Shown: positions 32,915-41,552, numbered from the stretch's first letter. The stretch is 56,893 nucleotides of DNA from Fimbriiglobus sp. (GCA_022841795.1 JALHQU010000024.1:1-56893), one strand, 5' to 3'. A program made the numbers and translations. Notes: generated from the sequence alone by a model not told the origin.

Positions 32915-34099
32915 TCAGTACACCCCGACCACCGTGCCGCCGGCCAGTTCGGCGAACGGCCGCACCCCACTCACCCCGTCCCACGGGTACTTGTCGAACG
33001 GCTTCTCCCGCTCGCCCTCGTCCCGCTCCGGGAACCGCGGCACGAAGAACTCCTTCGTGAGCGTCGTCAGCAGCACCCGCCCGGTACCGCCGTAGGGCAC
33101 CACCTCGTCGTAGTTCTTCGGGTTCACCACCTCGATGACGGCCCGCGGCTGCGGGGCGTAGTACGAGATCTTGAACCCGTCCTCCGGGCCGATCGGCTTG
33201 CTGCACGCCAGCCCCATCAGGGTGTTGCCGTAGGTGGGGGTCATGTACACGTCGCCGTTGTCCAGCATCTCCTCGTAGGCCTCGCGGGTGAACTGCGGGG
33301 TGAACTCGGTGCCGCCGCTGAAGATGCCGACGATGCCCGCGCTCTTGATGCTCCGCAGCCCGCCGCTCGGCACCGCCTTGCCGAGTTCGCGGTACTTGTC
33401 CTCCAGCTTGCCGTTCCGCAGTGCCTCATCGAACGCCGCCAGCAACTTCGGGGTGGTGAACATGCACCGGATGTCGTGCCCGCCGGCCAGGATCGTGATC
33501 GCCTGGTCGATGCAGTGCTCCTTGTACGCATTCGCCTCGGCGATCTTGCGGGCCTTCAGGCACTTCACCACGTACCGCGGGTCCAGGTCGATGGCGAAGC
33601 AGATGCCGCCGCGGTACTGGGCCAGGTGCTCGATCGCCAGCCGCAGCCGCCGCGGGCCGCTCGGCCCGAGCATCAGCCAGTTGCTCCCTTTCGGGAAGCT
33701 CTGGTCTGGCAGGGTGTCGGACATCATCTCGTAGTCGATTTTGAAGTCGTCGATGACAATGCGGGACTTGGGCAGCCCGGTCGTGCCGCCGGTCTCGAAC
33801 ACGTACACCCCGCGGTCGGCGTAGGCCTTCGGCACCCACTTCCGCACCGGTCCGCCCCGCAGCCAGTCGTCCTCGAAGATCGGGAACCGGCGGATGTCGG
33901 CGAACGACTTCACATCGGTGAGCGGGTTGAAGTCGAACGTCTTCGCCTTGTCCAGCCAGAACGCGCAACCCGTCTCGGGGCTGAAGTGCCATTTCACCAT
34001 CTCGACGAAGTGCGCGTCGAGCTGCTTGCGGGCGTTGGCGATCTTCTCGTCGAGGGTCGCGCCGGTCACGGGCATCGGCTTACCGGGAGTATCTTTCAT
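32915..34099 (-). CDS. Adenylate-forming ligase-like protein (PaaK/LuxE type)
   Basis: 394 residues. The phosphate-binding motif 'YVFETGGTTGLPKSRIVIDD' (99-118) is that of phenylacetate-CoA ligases and LuxE-type acyl-protein synthetases. 'IFSGGTEFTPQFTREAYEEM' and 'MTPTYGNTLMG' follow in the place of the family's 'YG.TE' motif. The C-terminal lid is short ('VLLTTLTKEFFVPRFPERDE'), which resembles LuxE more than a full CoA ligase. It probably activates a carboxylic acid with ATP. It heads the five-gene operon that ends with the reductase and the alcohol dehydrogenase, so an acid-to-alcohol route is plausible. Confidence 0.75.
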   Translation of the reverse strand: MKDTPGKPMPVTGATLDEKIANARKQLDAHFVEMVKWHFSPETGCAFWLDKAKTFDFNPLTDVKSFADIRRFPIFEDDWLRGGPVRKWVPKAYADRGVYVFETGGTTGLPKSRIVIDDFKIDYEMMSDTLPDQSFPKGSNWLMLGPSGPRRLRLAIEHLAQYRGGICFAIDLDPRYVVKCLKARKIAEANAYKEHCIDQAITILAGGHDIRCMFTTPKLLAAFDEALRNGKLEDKYRELGKAVPSGGLRSIKSAGIVGIFSGGTEFTPQFTREAYEEMLDNGDVYMTPTYGNTLMGLACSKPIGPEDGFKISYYAPQPRAVIEVVNPKNYDEVVPYGGTGRVLLTTLTKEFFVPRFPERDEGEREKPFDKYPWDGVSGVRPFAELAGGTVVGVY

Positions 34100-34118
34100 T
34101 GGGATCTCGCAGGAAAGT

Positions 34119-34212
34119 AACCACGAATCTCACGAATACCACGAATCAAACAAGACCAGGTGGCTCTGCACTTCCTGTCTTTCCATTCGTGCTATTCGTG
34201 AGATTCGTGGTT
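34119..34212. repeat. AT-rich inverted repeat (CACGAAT type)
   Basis: Arms 34119-34146 and 34185-34212 (28 nt, one mismatch) contain ACCACGAATCTCACGAAT. Similar CACGAAT-rich inverted repeats are, to my knowledge, common in diverse bacterial genomes. It is clearly lower in G+C than its surroundings. It lies just upstream of the ligase operon and after the stop of the propeller gene at 34226. Confidence 0.88.
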
Positions 34213-34225
34213 CACACTCTTGTTG

Positions 34226-36013
34226 CTACTTCTTGCCGAAGGCGTATACCGCGTTCTCGGTCATCACGTACAGCACCCCGTTCGCCACCACCGGGGTACT
34301 CCGCACGGCCGCCGGGAACTCCACCTTGCCCAGCAGGTACTCGCTCTCCACCTGCTTCCGCTTCGCCTTCATCTGGTTGTTGAACGACTTCTGATCCTCG
34401 GCGGCGGGGTTGTCCAGGTCGTCGATCACCTTCGGCTCCTTGCTGTGCTTGAACACGAACACCTCCCCGCCCTCGGTGGCCAGGAACACCTTGCCGTCCA
34501 CGAAGTACGGGCTGCCCCAGATGGCGCTCTTGGTGTCGTACTGCCAGAACTTCTTGCCCGTCTTGGCGTCCAGGCAGTGCAACTGCCCCTGCAACTCGGA
34601 GATGTACACGACGCCGTCCACCACGCAGGCGGTACTCATGGTGCGGCCGAACACGAAATCCCGCGGCACGTAGTTGCGGGCGTCCTTGCCGCCGTACTGC
34701 CACGCCACCGCCGATTCCGGGTTCGCCTTGCCGGTGTACACCGTCTTCCCGTCGGCCCCTTTCTCCGACTTGTCCACCACCTGCGGGGACACGTCCTTGT
34801 CCTTGTTCTTCTTGGCGTTCGCCACCGCCTTCTTCAGGTCGATGCAGTAGAAGTGGGCGATGCCGGTGAAGTGCTCCGGGTCCTGGCCGGTGCCGATGTA
34901 GCACATGCCGTCGTGCACCATGGGGGTGCCGATGAAGTCGCTCTTGGTGCCGGCCCCGCCCAGGTCGTACACCGCCTCCTTCGGGTTGGCGTCGAACTTC
35001 CACACCAGCTCGCCCTTCTCCGGGGTGAACGCGTACACCCACCCGTCGCCGCCGGGGAAGATGACCATCTTCGCCCCGTCCACCTCGGCGTACGCCGGGT
35101 TCGACCACTGGCCGTGCATGATGTCCTTGCCCGGGTCGTTCCGCTGCCACAGCACCTTGCCCGTCTTCTTGTCGATGGCGATGAAGCTGGGGGCGTTCGG
35201 GGCGGGGATGTTGATGTGGTTCTCGTCCACCCCGTTGGCCGTCACCACGAACAGGATGTCGCCGACCAGCAGCGGGCTGGCGGCGGTCATGTTGTGCGGG
35301 AACACCCCCAGGTCTTTGATCATGTCCAGTTCCCATATCACGTCGGCGTCCGTCTCCCCTTTGTACTTCTCCGTCTGCACGCCCTGGTTGCCGTCCGCCA
35401 TGCCGTTCAAATCCAGGCACGCCACCGTGCAGCGGTTGGTGGTGAAGTACACCCGGTCGCCGTCCACCAGCGGGGTGGCACACACGCCCTCCTTCGGCCA
35501 GTCCTTCACCTGCCCGTCGGGCAGCTTGTCGTACACCGCCTGCCACAGGAACTTGCCGGACTTCTCGTCGAAGCACATCAGGATGCCCTTGTCCGTCGGC
35601 TCCACGTCCCCGTCCGCGTTCTTCTTCTGGTCCCGCGGGTTCCGCGGCTTCTCGTTGTTCGTGCCCACCAGCACCTTGCCGCCGGCGATGATCGGCCCGC
35701 CGTAGGCGCGGCTGCCCAGCTCCGCCTTCCACAGCAGCCCGCCGCCGTCCGGCTGGGCGTCCGGGGAGAACTTGTCCGGGATGCCCTTGTCGGTCAGGTT
35801 GACCATGTTCCGCCCCGGCGTGCCGCCGAAACAGGTGTGGTCCGACTTCCCGCCCTTCGCCGCCGGCTGGTCCGGCGCGCCCTTCACCTTCACCGGCTCG
35901 TCGGCGACGGCGGCGGACGGGCGGAGGGCGACGACGAACCCGACGGCGGCCGCGAGGCCGGCGACGACGCCCAGCCCGAGCGCCAGGTGGCGGGTGGTTC
36001 GACAACAGAGCAT
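34226..36013 (-). CDS. Membrane-anchored or secreted PQQ-like propeller protein
   Basis: 595 residues. A hydrophobic helix (about 9-31) is followed by 'VADEPVKVKG', which may be an uncleaved anchor or a signal peptide. Blades include 'LMCFDEKSGKFLWQAVYD', 'FIAIDKKTGKVLWQRN', 'YAFTPEKGELVWKFD' and 'HCLDAKTGKKFWQYD', about eight in total. A Lys-rich stretch ('KKAVANAKKNKDKDV') interrupts them. 'HTCFGGTPGRNMVN' near the start is a conserved opening in planctomycete propellers. Function unknown, probably extracytoplasmic. Confidence 0.88.
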   Translation of the reverse strand: MLCCRTTRHLALGLGVVAGLAAAVGFVVALRPSAAVADEPVKVKGAPDQPAAKGGKSDHTCFGGTPGRNMVNLTDKGIPDKFSPDAQPDGGGLLWKAELGSRAYGGPIIAGGKVLVGTNNEKPRNPRDQKKNADGDVEPTDKGILMCFDEKSGKFLWQAVYDKLPDGQVKDWPKEGVCATPLVDGDRVYFTTNRCTVACLDLNGMADGNQGVQTEKYKGETDADVIWELDMIKDLGVFPHNMTAASPLLVGDILFVVTANGVDENHINIPAPNAPSFIAIDKKTGKVLWQRNDPGKDIMHGQWSNPAYAEVDGAKMVIFPGGDGWVYAFTPEKGELVWKFDANPKEAVYDLGGAGTKSDFIGTPMVHDGMCYIGTGQDPEHFTGIAHFYCIDLKKAVANAKKNKDKDVSPQVVDKSEKGADGKTVYTGKANPESAVAWQYGGKDARNYVPRDFVFGRTMSTACVVDGVVYISELQGQLHCLDAKTGKKFWQYDTKSAIWGSPYFVDGKVFLATEGGEVFVFKHSKEPKVIDDLDNPAAEDQKSFNNQMKAKRKQVESEYLLGKVEFPAAVRSTPVVANGVLYVMTENAVYAFGKK

Positions 36014-36093
36014 GGGTTCGGCTCCCGGACGATGGCAGGGTGATGGTAGTCCGACCAGGTCCGCCCGCGGCCGCGGGCGGGCTTCGGTTTTCG

Positions 36094-38460
36094 TTACTTG
36101 TTCGGCGTGACGCTCACGTTCTGGTAGTAGATGGGCGAGCCGGGGGTGATCCCACTGTCCCCGTCCACCACGTTCGACACGTACCCGTACAGACCGGCGG
36201 CCCCTTCGGTGTTCGGGTTCGGGTCGGTGAACTCGATCGTCCACTTGTCCGGCTCGGGCTGGCCCCGCTCCCACACCTTGCCCTGGAGGACGCCCTTGCC
36301 GTCCGTCACCTGCACCCGGAACTTGACCGTGTACCAGGTGTCCTTCTTCCAGTCGAAGTCGAGGGTGGTGGCCACCCGGTTGCGGGCCTCCCACGACACG
36401 ATCCGCAACTGCCGCTTGCCGTTGTCGGTCTTGCCGTCCAGCACCAGCAGGTAGCGGTGGGCGACCACGCCCATGTCCGGCAGCTTGCCCGCCACCTCGC
36501 CGCCGTACACGTCCGCCTGCACGGTGTAGTTGCTGGCCTGCGGGGTGGTGATGTAGGCGTTGGCGCGGGCGATCGGCGGGCGGGGGTTGTTGTTCACCTT
36601 GCTCAGCACCTTCTCCTTCTTCCCGCCGATGTCCACCTCGGCCGCCTCGTACTTGCCCTGGGCGTTCACCCACCCGCCGGGCACCGCCCCCGGCGGGGTC
36701 ATGGCGAAGTTCTGTTTCACCGGCAGTTGCGGGGCCACCCGCACCCGGCCGCGGGCCTTCAGCTTGCCGGCGGTGGCCTCGACGTACCCCTGCTGGCTCG
36801 GGTTGTTCATCAGCCCGAGGGTGCCGTTCGCCACCTCCCCGCTGTCGATCTTGCCGGCCAGGGCCGGCGGTTGGGCGCCGGTCGGGGTCTTCGGCGGCAG
36901 TGGCAGGTCCCAGGCCACCTTGACGCCGGCCGGGGCGGGCAGCACCCGGCCGTTCGCGTCCACGAACCGGACGGTGAACCGGAGCGTGTCGCCCGGCTTG
37001 GCCGTCACCTCGGCCGGGAACACCTGGAGGCCGACCGGCTCGGCCTTGTCGTCGAACTTGGTCTCGTCGGCCAGCGGCTTGTACTTCGGCTCGGCCGGCG
37101 CCGCCTTCGCGTCGCCGACGCAGTAGGTGTCTTCCAGCGTCTGGAAGTACAGCTTGCCGTTCACCGCGATCGGGGTGCCGTTCGACTCCAGGATGCCGGT
37201 GCCGCTCTTCGGCCGGAAGCGGTACTCGTGAACGTCCTCGTCCCGGTCCGGCTCCTCGTCCTTCAGCTTGATGGCGCTCAGCTTGCCGAACACGTCGAAC
37301 ACGTACAGCTTGCCGTCGCAGATCAGCGGGGCGCCGCGGGCGACGGTGCCGAACTTGTACTTCCACTTCTGCTTGCCGGTCTTGGCGTCGAAGCAGAACA
37401 GCTCGCCGCCGTCCTCCGGCACGTACAGCTTGCCGGCGTGCAGGGCGGGCGACGCCAGCCCGAACCGGCGGGACAGGTTCTTGTTGTCCCACACCACCTT
37501 CGGCTTGCCGGCCGTCACCTGGCTCATATCGAAGCAGCTCACCCGCCCGAGGCTGCCGCCGCCCGGGTTCTCCTCCCCGTGGCACACGTACACCAGGTTG
37601 CCGTCCACCACCGGCGACGGGTTGATGACCCCGGTGCTCAGGTGGGCCGACCACAGCCGCTCGCCGGTCCGCACCTTCAGCCCGTGCAGGCAGCCGTCCG
37701 CCCCGCCGGTGACGAACACCCGCTGGCCGTTCACCACCGCGATCACCGGGTTCGAGTAGTACGTGCCGTTCATGCTCACGCTCGGCTGGTTCAGGCTCTC
37801 GGTCGGCGACGACCACCACACCACCTCGCCGGTCTTGCCGTCGAACGCCACGAACCGCCCGTGCCCGCGGCCCTGGTCGCCCCAGCTGCTGTTCACCACC
37901 CCGACGATCACCAGCCCGCTGTCGAAGATGGGGGACACGATCCGCCCGCCGTACCCGGTGACGCGGCCGAACTCCTCGGTCAGTTGCCGCTGCCACACCA
38001 GCTTGCCGGTCTTGGCGTCAAGGGCGAGCAGGTGGCCGGCGGTGGTGTGCGCGTACACGATGCCGGCCGCCGGGTCGGCGGTCATGCTCGTCCACCCCAG
38101 CCGGCTGCTCACGATGTCGGTGTGGAACACGCCGAACTTGTACTCCCACTCCATCGCCCCGGTGTCGGCGTTCAGGCACACCACCCGCTCGCCCTCGGTC
38201 AGTTTGGCGGTGTCGTACCCGTTGATGAAGTACATCTTGCCGTTCAGCACGATGGGGGCGCTCCGCCCGCCGAGCGGCTTCTTCCAGATCAGCCCGTTCG
38301 CCCCTTCCTTGCCCAGCTCGAACGTGTCCGGGAGGCCCGTCTCTTTCGACACCCCGGTCTGTTCCGGCCCCCGCCAGTGCAGCCAGTCGGCGGCTTGCGC
38401 CGCCGGAAGGAACAAGGAAAAAGTAAAAAGGAGCAAGGGGGAGAGGGCACGGGGGGTCAT
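36094..38460 (-). CDS. Secreted PQQ-like propeller with C-terminal LamG-like domain
   Basis: 788 residues: signal peptide (1-23, 'LLLFTFSLFLPAAQA'), opening 'DWLHWRGPEQTGVSKETGLP', about seven blades up to residue 440 ('LALDAKTGKLVWQRQLTEEF', 'FCFDAKTGKQKWKYKFG'), an Ig-like segment (about 470-570) and a C-terminal concanavalin-like domain ('YTVQADVYGGEVAGKLPDMG', 'KDTWYTVKFRVQVTDGKGVL'). The last part resembles the domain used for glycan binding in secreted planctomycete hydrolases. It begins downstream of the PaaK-like gene and the propeller gene at 36013 follows 80 nt later. Confidence 0.87.
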   Translation of the reverse strand: MTPRALSPLLLFTFSLFLPAAQAADWLHWRGPEQTGVSKETGLPDTFELGKEGANGLIWKKPLGGRSAPIVLNGKMYFINGYDTAKLTEGERVVCLNADTGAMEWEYKFGVFHTDIVSSRLGWTSMTADPAAGIVYAHTTAGHLLALDAKTGKLVWQRQLTEEFGRVTGYGGRIVSPIFDSGLVIVGVVNSSWGDQGRGHGRFVAFDGKTGEVVWWSSPTESLNQPSVSMNGTYYSNPVIAVVNGQRVFVTGGADGCLHGLKVRTGERLWSAHLSTGVINPSPVVDGNLVYVCHGEENPGGGSLGRVSCFDMSQVTAGKPKVVWDNKNLSRRFGLASPALHAGKLYVPEDGGELFCFDAKTGKQKWKYKFGTVARGAPLICDGKLYVFDVFGKLSAIKLKDEEPDRDEDVHEYRFRPKSGTGILESNGTPIAVNGKLYFQTLEDTYCVGDAKAAPAEPKYKPLADETKFDDKAEPVGLQVFPAEVTAKPGDTLRFTVRFVDANGRVLPAPAGVKVAWDLPLPPKTPTGAQPPALAGKIDSGEVANGTLGLMNNPSQQGYVEATAGKLKARGRVRVAPQLPVKQNFAMTPPGAVPGGWVNAQGKYEAAEVDIGGKKEKVLSKVNNNPRPPIARANAYITTPQASNYTVQADVYGGEVAGKLPDMGVVAHRYLLVLDGKTDNGKRQLRIVSWEARNRVATTLDFDWKKDTWYTVKFRVQVTDGKGVLQGKVWERGQPEPDKWTIEFTDPNPNTEGAAGLYGYVSNVVDGDSGITPGSPIYYQNVSVTPNK

Positions 38461-38517
38461 GCGTCAGGCTCCGAAGTGGGACGGGGTGGGATGTATTCCT
38501 TTGTTCCTTGTCACTTC

Positions 38518-39879
38518 TTACTTGTCACTTCCGTCTCGTGCGACTCGCACGAGGCGGCGGGCTTTCATCTCGAACCGGGGCAGGGTGCCGGGCGGGACGG
38601 CAATCACCTCGGTGCGGAACAACAGGTCGTCGCGGACGGCCCGGCCGATCGCCTCGCACAGGTGGTGCCCGGCCGCCGCGTCCGCCGGCTCCACCTCGAT
38701 CCGCAGGTCGGCCAGCGGGCCGGACTGGTCCACCACGATGCGGAACTCGGCCACCGCGGGGAACCGGCGGACGACGGCCTCGATAGCGGAAGGATACAGA
38801 TTGTTCCCGCGGACGTGAATCATGTCGTCCGCCCGGCCGATCACCCCGCCGTCCAGGTACAGCCAGCCGTTCACCGGGTGAGCCGGCACGCCCACTTTCA
38901 CCAGGTCGCCGGTGCGGTAGCGGATGACCGGCGAGTCCGCCCGGCCCAGGTTCGACAGCACCAACTCGCCCACCTCGCCGATGCCCACCTCGCGGTCGGT
39001 GCCCGGTTCCAGCACCTCCGGGATGAAGTGGTTTTCCAGCACGAACAGCCCGCCGGGGTTGTCCGCCGACTCGCACGCCACCGGGCCGACCTCGGTCAGG
39101 CCGTAGTGGTCGAACACCCTGGCCCCGAACGCCTGCTCGATCTTCTGCCGGGCGGCCGGGATGTTCCCGCCGGGTTCGCCGGCCACCACCACCGCCCGCA
39201 CGTCCGATGCCGACAGGTCGATGTTCTCGGCGGCGGCCACGTCGCACAGGTGCAGGGCGTAGGTGGGGGTGCAGAACAGGGCCGTCGCCTTGTGGTCGAG
39301 AAGGAACTTGAGTCGGGCGGTGGAGGTCATGCCGCCGCCGGGGAAGGTGAGCATGCCGACCGCCGCCGCCGCCTCGAACGCCGTCCAGAACCCGAGGAAC
39401 GGGCCGTAGGAGAAGGCGAAGAAGGCGAGTTCGCGGGCGTTCGAGTGTTCCACTCGCTCCGCGAGCGGTTTTTTACCGACCACTCGCGGAGCGAGTGGAA
39501 CACTTTTCAACCCCATCATGCGGAACGTCCGCCGCCAGCAGGCCATCAGCCACCGCCAGTTCGCTTCGGTGTCCAGCCAGCGGAGCGGCTGGCCTGTGCT
39601 CGTGCCGGAGGTCTGGTGCAGGCGGGTGTACGCCCGGATCGTCGCGCTGTGGTTCGACCCGTAGGGCGGGTGTTCGAGCTGGTCGGCAGCCAGGTCGGCC
39701 TTGGTGGTGAACGGCAGGCGGCGGTAGTCGTCCCAGGTGCGGACGGAAAGGGGCACGAACCCGGCGGCGGCGAACTTGTGTGCGTAGAAGCGGTTGCCGG
39801 GCGGGACGGCGGCCAACACCGCCCGCAGCTTGCGGAGCTGCCGGCGGCGGACGGTCGGTCGGTCCACGGGTCCGGTCAC
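38518..39879 (-). CDS. Phenylacetate-CoA ligase-like protein carrying an in-frame repeat
   Basis: 453 residues from a GTG at 39879 with GGGAG upstream. The ATP-binding motif 'LHQTSGTSTGQPLRWLDT' (about 87-104), 'YGLTEVGPVACES', 'YRTGDLVKV' and the C-terminal lid with 'GVIGRADDMIHVRGNNLYPS' and 'LPRFEMKARRL' mark a complete PaaK-type AMP-forming acyl-CoA ligase. Between 'RRTFRMMGLK' and 'ARELAFFAFSYGPF' lie about 20 residues ('SVPLAPRVVGKKPLAERVEH') that are encoded by repeat family 4 (39445-39503). The reading frame is kept. Whether the enzyme is still active is unknown. The acid substrate is not evident. Confidence 0.85.
   Translation of the reverse strand: MTGPVDRPTVRRRQLRKLRAVLAAVPPGNRFYAHKFAAAGFVPLSVRTWDDYRRLPFTTKADLAADQLEHPPYGSNHSATIRAYTRLHQTSGTSTGQPLRWLDTEANWRWLMACWRRTFRMMGLKSVPLAPRVVGKKPLAERVEHSNARELAFFAFSYGPFLGFWTAFEAAAAVGMLTFPGGGMTSTARLKFLLDHKATALFCTPTYALHLCDVAAAENIDLSASDVRAVVVAGEPGGNIPAARQKIEQAFGARVFDHYGLTEVGPVACESADNPGGLFVLENHFIPEVLEPGTDREVGIGEVGELVLSNLGRADSPVIRYRTGDLVKVGVPAHPVNGWLYLDGGVIGRADDMIHVRGNNLYPSAIEAVVRRFPAVAEFRIVVDQSGPLADLRIEVEPADAAAGHHLCEAIGRAVRDDLLFRTEVIAVPPGTLPRFEMKARRLVRVARDGSDK
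39445..39503. repeat. Palindromic repeat family 4, copy 3, inside a coding gene
   Basis: Arms 39445-39468 and 39480-39503 (24 nt, one mismatch; core CACTCGCTCCGCGAGCGG). It is the same family as the intergenic copies 16135-16187 and 28710-28766. It lies in frame in the PaaK-like gene and is read there as about 20 residues. Confidence 0.93.
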
Positions 39880-39900
39880 GTCGCCACTCCCGGATGAAAA

Positions 39901-39936
39901 CGCCCCCGCCCGCGGCAGATACCACGGGCGGGGGCG
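39901..39936. repeat. Short GC hairpin upstream of the PaaK-like gene
   Basis: Arms of 15 nt (CGCCCCCGCCCGCGG and CCACGGGCGGGGGCG, one mismatch) are separated by 6 nt. It lies 21 nt before the GTG start, in the likely 5' leader, and may be a leader hairpin or a terminator for upstream transcription. Confidence 0.55.
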
Positions 39937-39973
39937 GGGCTTACATCAAAAACCGTCTCCAAAATCAGCCGTC

Positions 39974-40070
39974 TGTAGGTCGTGGTCGAGCGGTCCGAAA
40001 GGACCGCGAGGCCCGACGCCTCACAATGTCGGGCCTCCCGTCCCTCCGGGACGCTCGACCACGACCTACA
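39974..40070. repeat. Cloverleaf palindrome with three inner hairpins
   Basis: Outer arms 39974-39992 and 40052-40070 pair perfectly over 19 bp. Inside are three separate hairpins: CGGTCCGAAAGGACCG (39991-40006), GAGGCCCGAC/GTCGGGCCTC (40008-40037) and CGTCCCTCCGGGACG (40039-40053). The result is a four-way cloverleaf. It ends 5 nt before the stop of the propeller gene at 40076. Confidence 0.93.
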
Positions 40071-40075
40071 CAGAG

Positions 40076-41392
40076 TCACGACTTCCCCTTGCTCAGGTCG
40101 AACACGTACAGCAGGTCGAAGTCGCGGAGGAACAGCTTGCCGTCGGCGATCACCGGGTGCGGCCACACCCGCCCCTGTTTCGGCCGCAGTTGGCTGAGCG
40201 CCGGCAGGGTGAACGAGTCCACCTCCGTGTACTCCTTCTCCGTCGGCCTCACCCGCGCCAGTTTGCCGTTCGACTCGCTGTAACAGTACAGCAGCCCGTC
40301 GGCGAACGTACACGACCCCTTGCCGATGCCCTGCTTCGCCCACACCGCGTCCCCGCCCTTCTTGTAGTCGAAGCACACCCACCCGCCGGCGTCGCTGTGC
40401 CCGTAGATGTAATCGCCGACCAACACCACCCCGCCGTGGTGGTTCTGCAAGGCCTTGTTCAGCTTGTACAGCTCGGTCGCCTTCACCCCGTCGCCGTCCT
40501 TGTCCAGCTTCACGCACCCGCACCCGGCCCCGTACCCGGAGGTGAAGAACACGTACTCGCCGGCGATCACCGGCGTGGGGATGACGGCCGTGGCCCGGAC
40601 GATCTCGCCGGCCTTCCACAGCAGTTTGCCGTCCGCCGCCCGCACCCCGATCACCCCGCCCTTCATCGCCTGCGTCTGCTGCACGTACTGTTTCACCCCG
40701 CCGGCCTCGGTGATGACCACCGACGAGTACCCGGCGCCGTCGGTGAAGTCCTTGCACTGCCACACGGTGGCGCCGTCGGCCTTCTTCAGCGCCACCATCC
40801 CGCCCTTCCCGCCGGGGGTGCAGACCAGGGTATCCCCGTCGATCAGCACGCTCTCGCTGTACCCCCACGTGGGGATGCCGCCGCCGAAGTCCTTCACCAG
40901 GTTCTTGGTCCACTTCACCTCGCCCTTGTCGGCCGTCAGGCACACCAGGTCGCCGGTCGAGCCGAGGATGTAGACGAACCCGCCGTCGATGGTCGGGGTG
41001 GCCCGCGGCCCGCCGCCCCAGGCGTCCAGGAATTTGCCGGCCGAGGTGGTCAGTTTCGTCTGCCACACCGGCGACCCGTCCTTCACGTTCAGGCACGTCA
41101 CGAACTCGGTCGCACCACCCTTCGCCCCGTCCGCCCCGATCAGGTACATCTTCCCGCCGACCACCGCCGGCGACCCGTACCCGGCGCCGACGTCGGCCAG
41201 CTCGGTCTTCTTCCACAGCAGCTTCGGCCCGCCGTCCGGGAACTTGTCGATCAGCCCCTTCTCGGCCGAGTGGCCGTCGCGGTTCGGGCCGCGCCACTGC
41301 GGCCAGTCGGACCCGGCGGATTTGCCGGCCGGGACGGGGGCGGCGAACGCGGACGCGGCGGTGAGGAGGGCTAGACAGGCAGCGACTCGCAT
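40076..41392 (-). CDS. Secreted PQQ-like beta-propeller protein
   Basis: 438 residues with a signal peptide (1-18) and the opening 'DWPQWRGPNRDGHSAEKGLI'. Seven blades follow, for example 'TCLNVKDGSPVWQTKLT', 'VCLTADKGEVKWTKNL' and 'GVRAADGKLLWKAGEIV'. 'GYGAGCGCVKLDKDGDGVKA' includes a DxDxDG-like calcium motif (about residue 305-315), and two adjacent Cys pairs could make a disulfide. GAGGTG precedes the ATG at 41392; an upstream in-frame ATG at 41524 is less likely. Function unknown. Confidence 0.9.
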   Translation of the reverse strand: MRVAACLALLTAASAFAAPVPAGKSAGSDWPQWRGPNRDGHSAEKGLIDKFPDGGPKLLWKKTELADVGAGYGSPAVVGGKMYLIGADGAKGGATEFVTCLNVKDGSPVWQTKLTTSAGKFLDAWGGGPRATPTIDGGFVYILGSTGDLVCLTADKGEVKWTKNLVKDFGGGIPTWGYSESVLIDGDTLVCTPGGKGGMVALKKADGATVWQCKDFTDGAGYSSVVITEAGGVKQYVQQTQAMKGGVIGVRAADGKLLWKAGEIVRATAVIPTPVIAGEYVFFTSGYGAGCGCVKLDKDGDGVKATELYKLNKALQNHHGGVVLVGDYIYGHSDAGGWVCFDYKKGGDAVWAKQGIGKGSCTFADGLLYCYSESNGKLARVRPTEKEYTEVDSFTLPALSQLRPKQGRVWPHPVIADGKLFLRDFDLLYVFDLSKGKS

Positions 41393-41467
41393 GGGCACCT
41401 CGGACGGGGTGACGGGGCAGGGGGAGGACAGAAGAAGTATAAGTGGGACGGCGGCGGCCGCAAATGT

Positions 41468-41550
41468 CTTGGTGAACCCCGACCGCAAGGTCGGCGGGTG
41501 TGCGCCTGATGTCACCGCACCCACGGCCCTGGCGGGCCGGGTTCACCAAG
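41468..41550. repeat. Palindromic repeat family 2, copy 2
   Basis: Outer CTTGGTGAACCC pairs with GGTTCACCAAG; the left arm holds GACCGCAAGGTC and the right arm GGCCCTGGCGGGCC, so the inner parts differ more than in other copies. It ends 2 nt before the BirA stop. Confidence 0.85.
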
Positions 41551-41552
41551 AC

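Noticed and set aside
34100-34394. Small ORFs across the CACGAAT repeat
   Set aside because: Their peptides ('NHESHEYHESN'-like) are just the repeat translated. No ribosome site and no conservation can be claimed.
36040-39897. A 1285-codon open frame on the plus strand opposite the propeller and ligase genes
   Set aside because: It is an antisense shadow of high-GC coding DNA. Its translation is rich in Arg, His and Pro with no domain, while the minus strand encodes clear propeller and ligase proteins.
39974-40070. Possible tRNA or tmRNA-like gene from the cloverleaf fold
   Set aside because: There is no T-loop (TTCGANT), no anticodon loop of 7 nt, and the stem is 19 bp, so it is a palindromic repeat.
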